The notes under the pieces: generated by a model
What the model was told of the DNA's origin: nothing
The model's input: the letters and a program-made list of their open reading frames with translations, nothing else
Database searches by the model: none
Assembly (NCBI GenBank): GCA_002297545.1
Contig: DBLZ01000049.1
Coordinates: forward strand, 1 to 35,315
Length of the DNA: 35,315 nucleotides
Direction: 5' to 3'
DNA from: Prevotellaceae bacterium UBA711
GTDB taxonomy: Bacteria > Bacteroidota > Bacteroidia > Bacteroidales > Bacteroidaceae
Translations under genes and position numbers: made by a program
Shown here: in pieces, positions 18,301-24,261 of the stretch
Layout: every line of letters begins with the position of its first letter
How positions within the stretch are numbered: the stretch's first letter is position 1

Positions 18301-19381
18301 GGCCGACTTCTATGTCAGCGAGCCCATAGTGATGAAGGGAACTCCTGTTGTCCTCACCAGTACCTCACGCTACATGCCCACGTCTTACGAGTGGACGGTA
18401 GACGGCCCTGCACAGAAGACCCTCATCCGGGAGGCTCAGCCCGTTCAGACATGGACGCCCAAGTATCCCGGCCGGTATGACGTTACCCTGGATGTGGCCA
18501 ACGCCGTGGGCGACAACTCTCTCACCAAGAACCGTGCCGTCATGGTTCTCAATGCCGAGTCCGGCAGCGGCCTGTTCTTCACTCGCTCCGAAGCCCGGGT
18601 GACCATTCCTAACAGCAACGAGATAGCGGCTTTCACCATCGACTTCTGGGCCAACGCTTCTGCCCTGGGCGGACAGTGTTGGGGCATAGGCCAGGACCAG
18701 GGCACCATGCTTCTGAGTGTGGACGGTAAGGGTAAGATGACACTGCACATCAAGGACAAGGCCTACTCTTCACCCGAGGGCTTTGTGGAGATAGGTGTGT
18801 GGAACCACTATGCCGTCAGCCGCAGCACTTTGGGAACCAGAGGCACCATCACGTTCATGCGCAATGGCGAGACCATTGCCACCGTCACAGGAGCCACCAC
18901 CGCCAAGATAGCGGTCGCAGACATGCCCTCCATCACTCTGGGTGTCGGGGGCATGCCCATCACCGGTGCCATAGACGAGTTCCGCTTCTGGAAGGGTAAC
19001 CAAAGCAGCAAGATGAAGACTTTGTGCAATCAGCCCCTGGAGAACCCGGAGGCACAGGCCAACCTGTTGGTCTACTACGACTTCAATCAGAGCGGCGGTG
19101 ACGTGATAGATCGCTCCGGCAAAGGCAATGACGGTGTACGTTCCGGCTTCGGACCCGACGGTGATGCCTGGGGAGCGTCCAAGGGTGTCTTCTCGCTCTA
19201 CTTTGGCGACAAACTGGAGGATGATGTGATTACCGGTGTGGAAGAGGTTGTCTCTACCGAGCCTGTCACCTCGGGCCGCAACGGTGTCTACACTCTCTCC
19301 GGCCAGTATGTCGGACGTAGTGCTAAGGGCCTGCCTGCAGGTCTGTACATTGTGGACGGCAAGAAGATGGTAGTGAGATAA
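15377..19381 (+). CDS. Large secreted papain-like protein with LamG and PKD domains and a type IX sorting tail (copy 1)
   Basis: This 1,334-residue protein has a signal peptide (to about 22, RAQ). A papain-like (C1-type) domain spans about 72-350: Gln90 and Cys95 in FNQSSGSCTYACR, His269 in TLDHSLTIVGYDD and Asn305 in IIANSWGDGWC. A possible calcium loop, DLDGNGVAGETDKDE, lies between the last two. The gap from Gln to Cys is five residues, against six in papain. A second Cys, Cys99, lies four residues after Cys95. Then come an FN3-like stretch (about 512-580), a LamG-like domain (596-780), three PKD-like domains (about 797-1055), a second LamG-like domain (1060-1230) and a C-terminal sorting tail (about 1285-1334, YTLSGQYVGR to YIVDGKKMVVR). 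It is probably a cell-surface or released protease with sugar- or protein-binding arms. It is paralogous to the gene at 24262. Confidence 0.88.
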   Translation: MTNKLTLSLLACCAMVSTVRAQSDIPYDEDKLPGFVEPMKAYPPEPSLMKYVPMKGELPSRYLARKAAYDALPDHWNNAATRYFPPIFNQSSGSCTYACRSGYILTHELNSLRDVDGSLPENQYPTHWGWLLLNAGISWSKCDILQYVGSPNVVDYGGRTYSELFGPQEPSHNDFGWMNGYDRWRNAMDNRISGVTSMPLTLETEEGRMAAKAWLYNHAGDPDFKAGGLIAIDVASGGNWQNIPKTSANDVIGVTGKKYVYRWGTTLDHSLTIVGYDDRIEFDLDGNGVAGETDKDEKGAWIIANSWGDGWCNEGFIYCPYKYAGYVSDPTTGALTSGYLTGTLYHARKNFRPLRAIKLKIAYSHRSELQLQVGISTDLNATEPERVMNMYHFKYAGDGNWGDTDPAPATPMLGRWQGAMNYGAMEFMYDLTDFSSAFDQGKPLKYFFIINRKKDTNLGKGNILEASIVDMERDQEGLESPFDLGGERFEIPHDGKRLMVSAIVQGEGYNVVNNLMLSDGTLTWTAPNICSYRVASYNVYRDDILLGNTKDLTYSVDGGCAYAVSAVYEDGYESDKVVVMAAAVRNNVSANIEEGGFTIPKVFDNNYKDCTIEFLFRPTRFVNWNNQAGPGWGSFLQHSNADGTFCCGWTTGDRLTSTEPLTLNAWQHIAIVVKGNRMTLYKDAKAIGSCTSGSYSGIGGFGDYVFRYSDAGVWQNAQYDEIRIWDHARTVTQLKGSATMLKRQEFYGNVLPQGLLAYYKGDTFMGENGGYYMREYVHGYHAPIHRMTSDPQQKSTMTLHVTSLPAGVTVNIPESVHAGQPVVMTATRGDAINDLWWNIPACGIVDKHIIAPTVTFAETGSYEVIVSGRDYSGQVYSDTVQVVVGEAPELDASFTINSKRFVCGEHLSMSANKFTDGCAYQWLLPGARVETVYGAKAGATYEAGGEYTVTLRVTADDGRVAESSQTIHMSSIAPEADFYVSEPIVMKGTPVVLTSTSRYMPTSYEWTVDGPAQKTLIREAQPVQTWTPKYPGRYDVTLDVANAVGDNSLTKNRAVMVLNAESGSGLFFTRSEARVTIPNSNEIAAFTIDFWANASALGGQCWGIGQDQGTMLLSVDGKGKMTLHIKDKAYSSPEGFVEIGVWNHYAVSRSTLGTRGTITFMRNGETIATVTGATTAKIAVADMPSITLGVGGMPITGAIDEFRFWKGNQSSKMKTLCNQPLENPEAQANLLVYYDFNQSGGDVIDRSGKGNDGVRSGFGPDGDAWGASKGVFSLYFGDKLEDDVITGVEEVVSTEPVTSGRNGVYTLSGQYVGRSAKGLPAGLYIVDGKKMVVR

Positions 19382-19406
19382 AAGACAGAATCATAATATC
19401 AAGTAC

Positions 19407-19448
19407 GGCGCCCCGGCATGGAGAAGTAAGGCTCTCTGTCGGGGCGCC
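19407..19448 (+). terminator. Hairpin downstream of papain-like copy 1
   Basis: The arms 19407-19418 (GGCGCCCCGGCA) and 19437-19448 (TGTCGGGGCGCC) pair over 12 positions with one G-U pair around an 18-base loop. Part of the sequence (GGCATGGAG and GCTCT) and the exact loop length recur downstream of copy 2 at 28313-28364. It is likely a terminator for this gene. Confidence 0.7.
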
Positions 19449-19612
19449 TGCTATTGACATACTGTTGTCGGGAGGCCATGGAATATGTACTCTGCCGGTG
19501 TGCCACGAAGGGCAACAAGCCTACAAGCCCATGGCGTAGCTTCGCTTGTGCGGTTCGCGGATGCGTGTCGCGTGGAGACGATATCTTGTTCCCATCGTGT
19601 TGGTGCAGAATG

Positions 19613-19687
19613 AACCGGTTTATTTGCCCGAATGAACCGGTTTTTGAGATTGGACAAACCGGTTTGTGCGACCGCATATTCCGGTTT
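19613..19687. repeat. Array of AACCGGTTT motifs at exact 22-bp spacing
   Basis: AACCGGTTT begins at 19613, 19635 and 19657. A degenerate fourth copy, TTCCGGTTT, begins at 19679. The steps are exactly 22 bases, about two helical turns, so all copies face the same side of DNA. The core AACCGGTT is a perfect palindrome. Between cores the sequences differ, apart from partial likeness of the tails (ATTTGCCCGAATG against ATTTTGTCGGAGC). No flanking gene starts here, so this is not a promoter operator for the neighbours. Confidence 0.85.
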
Positions 19688-19793
19688 ATTTTGTCGGAGC
19701 TCCGTTGGGGTGAGAGTCGACATATCGTGTGGCGGTGGCAGGTGTCTTACGGGATGCGCCTTTATCCCCAGCCTGTTGTCATTAGACATGTAA

Positions 19794-19846
19794 AGCAGAG
19801 TGCCCGCAACGTCCCGGATGTCCGGAGGCATTGCAGGCACTCTGCT
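19794..19846. terminator. Long hairpin in the convergent region
   Basis: AGCAGAGTGCC (19794-19804) pairs with GGCACTCTGCT (19836-19846). Past one mismatch the stem continues as GCAA/TTGC, and the loop contains CCGGA-TG-TCCGG. It is about 160 bases beyond the metY stop on the minus strand and could terminate that operon, or belong to an unrecognised small RNA. No T-run is seen on either side. Confidence 0.5.
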
Positions 19847-20007
19847 GTGTTGCGTATAAGTGGGTGCAGTTCATTCTGTCGCGCCCCTCATTGCCAGGCT
19901 TTTCCTTTGTTGATGGTGCGCACTGGGGACAGTACGCCTACTATCCAAGGCTATCAAGCCTGTTAATTTGGGTGCTTCGTCCCAACTGGCGCAGGGTGGT
20001 CGGTGGC

Positions 20008-21285
20008 TTACATCTTATCCATGGCCTGTTGCAGGTCGGCGATGATGTCGTCCACGTTCTCGATGCCTACAGACAGGCGGACGAGGTCGGGTGAGATGCC
20101 TGCCTCGCGCAGTTGCTCGTCGGTGAGCTGACGGTGGGTGTGGCTGGCGGGGTGCAGCACACAGGTGCGGGCATCGGCCACGTGGGTGACTATGGAGATG
20201 AAGTCCAGATTGTCCATGAAGCGGATGGCCTCCTCGCGGCTACCCTTCAGACCAAAGGCGATGACGCCACAAGTGCCGTTGGGCAGGTACTTCTCGGCCA
20301 GGGCGTGGTCGCGGCTGGAAGGCAGGGAGGCGTAGTTGACCCATCCCACCTTGTCGTTCTGCTCCAGCCACCGGGCCACCTTCAGTGCGTTGGCACAGTG
20401 CTGGCGCATGCGCAGTGCCAGTGTCTCCAGGCCGAGGTTCAGCAGAAAGCAGTTCTGCGGGGCGGGAATGCTGCCGAGGTCGCGCATGAGCTGCACCACC
20501 ATCTTGGTGATGTAGGCCATCTTGTCGAACGAGGTGGTGTAGGTCAAGCCGTGGTAGCTCTCGTCAGGCTCGGTCAGGCAGGTGAACTTGTCGTGCTGAG
20601 CCTCCCAGTCAAAGTTGCCGCTGTCCACTACGCAGCCGCCCACCTGTGTGGCATGGCCGTCCATGTACTTGGTGGTGGAGTGGGTGACGATGTCGGCTCC
20701 CCACTCGAACGGGCGGCAGTTGATGGGTGTGGCAAAGGTGTTGTCTACGATAAGGGGTACGCCGTGGCTGTGTGCCAGACGGGCAAAGCGTTCGATGTCG
20801 AAGATGCGCCCGCCGGGGTTGCTGATGGTCTCGCCGAAGAAGCATTTGGTGTTGGGGCGGAAAGCAGCCTCAATGCGCTCGTCGTCCCAGTCCGGGTCCA
20901 CGAAGGTGCATTCTATGCCCAGCTTCTTCAGCGTGACGCCGAAGAGGTTGAACGTGCCGCCGTAGATGTTGTTGGATGTGATGAGGTGGTCGCCGGCCTG
21001 GCAGATATTGAATATGGCATAGAAGTTGGCAGCCTGGCCTGAGGAGGTCAGCACGGCGCCTACGCCGCCTTCGAGGGCGGCAATCTTCTTGGCCACGGCA
21101 TCGTTGGTGGGGTTGGCCAGGCGGGTATAGAAGTAGCCGTTGTCCTTCAGGTCGAAGAGGCGTGCCATCTGGTCGCTGGTCTCGTAGCGGAAAGTGGTGC
21201 TCTGATAGATGGGCAACTGCTGCGGCTCGCCTTTCGCGGCCTTCCATCCGCCGTGTATGCAGATGGTCTCAAGGTTCTTTTTCAT
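20008..21285 (-). CDS. metY: O-acetylhomoserine sulfhydrylase / aminocarboxypropyltransferase
   Basis: This 425-residue PLP enzyme of the Cys/Met metabolism family is expected to make homocysteine from O-acetylhomoserine and sulfide in the cytoplasm. Clear features are the N-terminal ETICIHGGW and QSTTFRYE, the substrate-loop YTRLANPTND, the PLP-stacking region SSGQAANFYA, Asp181 in VDNTFATP, and the Schiff-base Lys206 in HSTTKYMDGHA. SHTHRQL and VRLSVGIEN lie near the C-terminus. Length and the extra segment around 215-245 (FDWEAQHDKFTCLTEPDESYHG) fit MetY better than cystathionine gamma-synthase. It is the third gene of a minus-strand operon, 51 bases after the Nudix/kinase fusion, whose product might supply its PLP cofactor. 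Confidence 0.93.
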   Translation of the reverse strand: MKKNLETICIHGGWKAAKGEPQQLPIYQSTTFRYETSDQMARLFDLKDNGYFYTRLANPTNDAVAKKIAALEGGVGAVLTSSGQAANFYAIFNICQAGDHLITSNNIYGGTFNLFGVTLKKLGIECTFVDPDWDDERIEAAFRPNTKCFFGETISNPGGRIFDIERFARLAHSHGVPLIVDNTFATPINCRPFEWGADIVTHSTTKYMDGHATQVGGCVVDSGNFDWEAQHDKFTCLTEPDESYHGLTYTTSFDKMAYITKMVVQLMRDLGSIPAPQNCFLLNLGLETLALRMRQHCANALKVARWLEQNDKVGWVNYASLPSSRDHALAEKYLPNGTCGVIAFGLKGSREEAIRFMDNLDFISIVTHVADARTCVLHPASHTHRQLTDEQLREAGISPDLVRLSVGIENVDDIIADLQQAMDKM

Positions 21286-21336
21286 AGAGGGGTATTTTAT
21301 ATGTAATGTATGGATGCTGGTGATGGGGTGGAAGGT

Positions 21337-22683
21337 TCAACCGTATATCCTCTCGTGTTTGCTTCTGTCCTCCATGAAGCAGGGGTGTACGGGGCCGTAG
21401 CCCGAACCAAAATTGTATTCGGCGCCCAAGGCAATGGCCCTTTGGATGAACTCTTCGCCGCGTGCCACGGCATCAGTCAATGTGTGGCCTTTGGCCAGGT
21501 AGGTGGCTATGGATGAGGCGAAGGAGTCTCCGGTGCCGTTGACGTTGTGGGTGGGGATGCGCTCCTTGGTGTAGGAGGTGACGGTGTCGGTGGAGAGGTC
21601 ATAAAGGTAGTCGGTCAGCAGACTGCCGTTTTCGCCTTCGCTTTCCACGCTCTTGATTATTACTGAGCATGTTCCGCCGGATAGCGTCCGCAGGTCTTCC
21701 TCTATATTGCCGAGAGGATGGCCAAGCAGAGCCTCGGCCTCGCGGCGGTTGGGAGTGATGAGTGTGGCCTGGGGGAAAAGCAGATCCTTGTAGGCCTGTA
21801 TGGCATCATCTGACACCAGTTTCACACCGTTGCTGTCCACTATGACGGGGTCTATGACCTTGATGACCTCCGGATATTGTGCCAATTTGCCGGCCACGCC
21901 CTCGATGATGGCTTTGGAAGGCAGGACGCCGGTCTTGACGCATTGTGCACCCACGTCACTCAGGAAGGACTCGGTCTGCGATACTATCAACTCTACTGGC
22001 AGGTGGTATATGCTTTTGACATGGCGTGTGTCCTCGTCCACGATGGCCGTGAGTGCTCCGGCCGCATATCCTCCACATGCGGTGATGGCCTTGATGTCGG
22101 CCTGCATGCCTGCGCTGCCCAGGGGCTCGCTGCCTGCAATAAGGAAGACTATGTCCAGTTGCTTTTTCGATTGCTTGTCGAACAGACGCTTGAACTCTTG
22201 CTCAAAGTTGGGGGTGAAGACACCTTTGCCCATGGACTGACGTATCTCTTCCATGGTCCAGAAGCGGCCGCCGTCGGTTTCCTTGCTTGGGCGGACAGGA
22301 GTGTCCGTTACCAGTCGATGGGCATGAATCAGTTCGCTCTCTTGAGAGGAACGGAACACATAGGTCTGCAGATGCTCGTATCCGGTGGCATCCAGCCTCA
22401 GTTCTTCGGAAGCCTCGCGCATCAGCGCTGTGGCCGTGTCCTCGCCGTAGTCTATGTGGCCGCCCACGGCTGTGTCCCATTTGCCCGGTTGGATGTCTTT
22501 CCATGAGGGACGTTTCTGCAGGTATAGTTCCCCGCGTGAGTTGAATACATGCAGATGTACCACAGGGTGCAGAAGCATGGAACCATTGTGGCATTCGCCT
22601 CGTGTGGCACTGCCGATGACGCGGCCATCGGCGTCTACGAGGGGCAGGAGTTCCTGCCGGTTGTCTTGGTTGACGTATATCAT
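21337..22683 (-). CDS. Fusion of Nudix hydrolase and PdxK/ThiD-like vitamin kinase
   Basis: This 448-residue protein has two domains. Residues of about 15-165 are a Nudix hydrolase of the isopentenyl-diphosphate-isomerase-like branch. It has the sequence LYLQKRPSWKDIQPGKWD and a Nudix box at 75-97 (GHIDYGEDTATALMREASEE), regular except for Arg in place of the final conserved Gly. Residues 176-448 are a ribokinase-fold kinase: IAGSEPLGSAGMQADIKAI resembles the ThiD/PdxK start, and NGTGDSFASSIA (383-386 GTGD) is the anion hole with Asp386 as likely base. Many ThiD enzymes carry Cys at that Asp, so pyridoxal or pyridoxamine kinase is somewhat favoured over hydroxymethylpyrimidine kinase. The start codon overlaps the queA stop by four bases, which indicates translational coupling. 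metY follows. Confidence 0.85.
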   Translation of the reverse strand: MIYVNQDNRQELLPLVDADGRVIGSATRGECHNGSMLLHPVVHLHVFNSRGELYLQKRPSWKDIQPGKWDTAVGGHIDYGEDTATALMREASEELRLDATGYEHLQTYVFRSSQESELIHAHRLVTDTPVRPSKETDGGRFWTMEEIRQSMGKGVFTPNFEQEFKRLFDKQSKKQLDIVFLIAGSEPLGSAGMQADIKAITACGGYAAGALTAIVDEDTRHVKSIYHLPVELIVSQTESFLSDVGAQCVKTGVLPSKAIIEGVAGKLAQYPEVIKVIDPVIVDSNGVKLVSDDAIQAYKDLLFPQATLITPNRREAEALLGHPLGNIEEDLRTLSGGTCSVIIKSVESEGENGSLLTDYLYDLSTDTVTSYTKERIPTHNVNGTGDSFASSIATYLAKGHTLTDAVARGEEFIQRAIALGAEYNFGSGYGPVHPCFMEDRSKHERIYG

Positions 22684-23996
22684 AATGCAGAGGGAATGAG
22701 CAGACTGCTGTCGCCGTAGGACAGAAAGCGGAAGTCGTGGCCGAGGGCATAGTCGTAGATGCTTCGCCAGTCACCATGCACAAAGGCGCTGACCAGAAGC
22801 AGGAGTGTGCTCTGCGGCTGATGGAAGTTGGTTACCATGGCCTTGACGATATGGAAGGTGTACCCCGGGGCAATGATTATCTGGGTGGAGGAGTGCAGTA
22901 CGTCGGTCTCGTGCATGTCCATATAGGTGAGCAATGCCCGGAGTGCAGTGCATACCGGCACGGGTTCGGCCGAAGGCAGAGAGTAGGGCATCCACTGATC
23001 TACGTGCAGGTCTTCGTGCCCGTCCATGGCCAGAAGTCCCATGTAGTAGAGGCTCTCCAGGGTGCGTACGCTGGTTGTGCCCACAGCTATGGCCGCACCA
23101 TCGTGTGCCAGCAGTTTCTCTATTGTGCGGCGATGCACGGCAATGTGCTCCGTGTGCATGTCGTGGTCTCCTATCTCCTCGCTTTTTACAGGCTTGAAGG
23201 TGCCGGCACCTACGTGCAGCGTAACCTCTTCGCAGTCAATGCCGTGTGCGTTCAGAGCCTCCAGCACGTGCGGCGTGAAATGCAGTCCTGCCGTTGGTGC
23301 GGCCACACTGCCTTTTACCTTGGAATACACCGTCTGGTAGGTGGTGAGGTCGCTCTCCTCGGTCTTACGGTTGAGGTATGGCGGGATGGGTAGCTCACCT
23401 GTGGCTTCAAGGATTTCTGCCCAAGTGTGGTTGCTGTTCCACGTGAACTCTATCCTGTGTCCGGTGCCATGTGCTTCGCAACGTGTGGCGGACAGGGTGA
23501 TGGTTTCCGTGCCCACAATAATCTTGCGATGCAGGCTGCCTGTCTTCCACTTCTTGAGGTTGCCAACCAGGCAATACCACGAGCATTCCCCACGCGACAG
23601 GAAGTTTTCCTGATATTCCGCCGGGGTTGCTGGTTCCAGAATAAATATCTCTATGAGTGCTCCCGGGGCAGGGGTGGCTGCCTGGTTCACGGTATCCGTT
23701 GCTGCGGTCTTCGCTGCGGTCCTGTCCTTGCGGAAATGCAGACGTGCCCTCACCACCCGGGTGTTGTTGAATACCATCAGTGTCCCCGTGGGCAGATGCT
23801 TATGGATGTTGGAGAAGATGTCCTCGGAAATGTGTCCCTGTTTGTAGAGCAACAGCTTGCTGGCATCGCGCTGCTTGAGGGGGAATTTTGCTATCCTTTC
23901 GTCTGGGAGAGGGTAGTTGTAGTCTTTGATGTGTATGTGCTTCGGCTCCATAGTCATGTGTGCCTCGGCGTCGTGTTCTGTGTGCTTCGGCTTCAT
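22680..23996 (-). CDS. queA: S-adenosylmethionine:tRNA ribosyltransferase-isomerase
   Basis: QueA transfers and isomerises the ribosyl part of SAM onto 7-aminomethyl-deazaguanine in tRNA, giving epoxyqueuosine. Family landmarks are NYPLPDERIAKFPLKQRDASKLL near the start, MVFNNTRVVRARL, SVAAPTAGLHFTPHVL, THE-type EEVTLHVGAGTFKPV, AIAVGTTSVRTLES and VTNFHQPQSTLLLLVSAF. The open frame allows 438 residues from 23996. However, the ATG at 23951 (MEPKHIHIKDYNYPLPDERIAKFPL) gives the usual family N-terminus and is the likelier start, with 423 residues. The first 15 codons of the longer form look like a partial copy of the real start. An insertion rich in Ala and Thr (about 93-110) is a local oddity. 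First gene of the queA-fusion-metY operon. Confidence 0.93.
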   Translation of the reverse strand: MKPKHTEHDAEAHMTMEPKHIHIKDYNYPLPDERIAKFPLKQRDASKLLLYKQGHISEDIFSNIHKHLPTGTLMVFNNTRVVRARLHFRKDRTAAKTAATDTVNQAATPAPGALIEIFILEPATPAEYQENFLSRGECSWYCLVGNLKKWKTGSLHRKIIVGTETITLSATRCEAHGTGHRIEFTWNSNHTWAEILEATGELPIPPYLNRKTEESDLTTYQTVYSKVKGSVAAPTAGLHFTPHVLEALNAHGIDCEEVTLHVGAGTFKPVKSEEIGDHDMHTEHIAVHRRTIEKLLAHDGAAIAVGTTSVRTLESLYYMGLLAMDGHEDLHVDQWMPYSLPSAEPVPVCTALRALLTYMDMHETDVLHSSTQIIIAPGYTFHIVKAMVTNFHQPQSTLLLLVSAFVHGDWRSIYDYALGHDFRFLSYGDSSLLIPSAL

Positions 23997-24013
23997 TGTC
24001 CTGATACTGGCGG

Positions 24014-24021
24014 CAAAGTTA
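24014..24021 (-). promoter_or_regulatory. Promoter -7 element of the queA operon
   Basis: Read on the minus strand this is TAACTTTG, a TAnnTTTG match. It lies 17 bases before the longest possible queA start and 62 bases before the preferred start at 23951. No good -33 TTTG was found at the usual spacing. Confidence 0.5.
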
Positions 24022-24149
24022 ATGCTTTTTGGCGAGTTAAAGGAAGTGCTGACGCAAATAATTTGCCCCTTTGCAAAGCAGAATGGGCAAATGGGCGCTA
24101 TAGTATGTTAAAATGGAGCGTTGCGCGTGGGATAATGGACAGATTTATT

Positions 24150-24157
24150 TACCTTTG
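24150..24157 (+). promoter_or_regulatory. Promoter -7 element of papain-like copy 2
   Basis: TACCTTTG matches TAnnTTTG and implies transcription starting near 24163, giving a leader of about 100 bases before the start at 24262. The -33 element is not clear; a TTG at 24121-24123 is further away than usual. Confidence 0.55.
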
Positions 24158-24167
24158 CGTATCATAA

Positions 24168-24222
24168 GCACCCGTATGGGTGCGTGGATCCTGTCAGATG
24201 ACCGCAAGGACTGCGGTCTTTT
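24168..24222 (+). promoter_or_regulatory. Two leader hairpins, the second terminator-like
   Basis: GCACCC (24168-24173) pairs with GGGTGC (24178-24183) around GTAT. GACCGCA (24200-24206) pairs with TGCGGTC (24212-24218) around AGGAC and runs straight into TTTT (24219-24222). Both fall between the predicted transcription start and the gene, so the second may act as an attenuator. The T-run is short, so this is tentative. Confidence 0.45.
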
Positions 24223-24261
24223 GAAGTGTAAGAGATAATATAACCAAACAAACTTAAAAAC

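Larger units (their letters stand above)
19449..20007. other. Gene-free convergent intergenic region
   Basis: These roughly 560 bases lie between two converging genes. They hold the 22-bp-period AACCGGTT array and a further long hairpin, both annotated separately. An open frame of 170 codons crosses the region (19454-19966) but runs through both structures, is rich in Cys and Arg, and resembles no family. I see no real gene here. Confidence 0.65.

Noticed and set aside
19613..19687. CRISPR array
   Set aside because: The repeated core is only eight or nine bases with a 22-base period, too short for CRISPR repeats and spacers, and no cas gene is present.
19454..19966. 170-codon open frame in the convergent intergenic region
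   Set aside because: It runs through the 22-bp array and a long hairpin, has a Cys/Arg-rich composition and matches no family.
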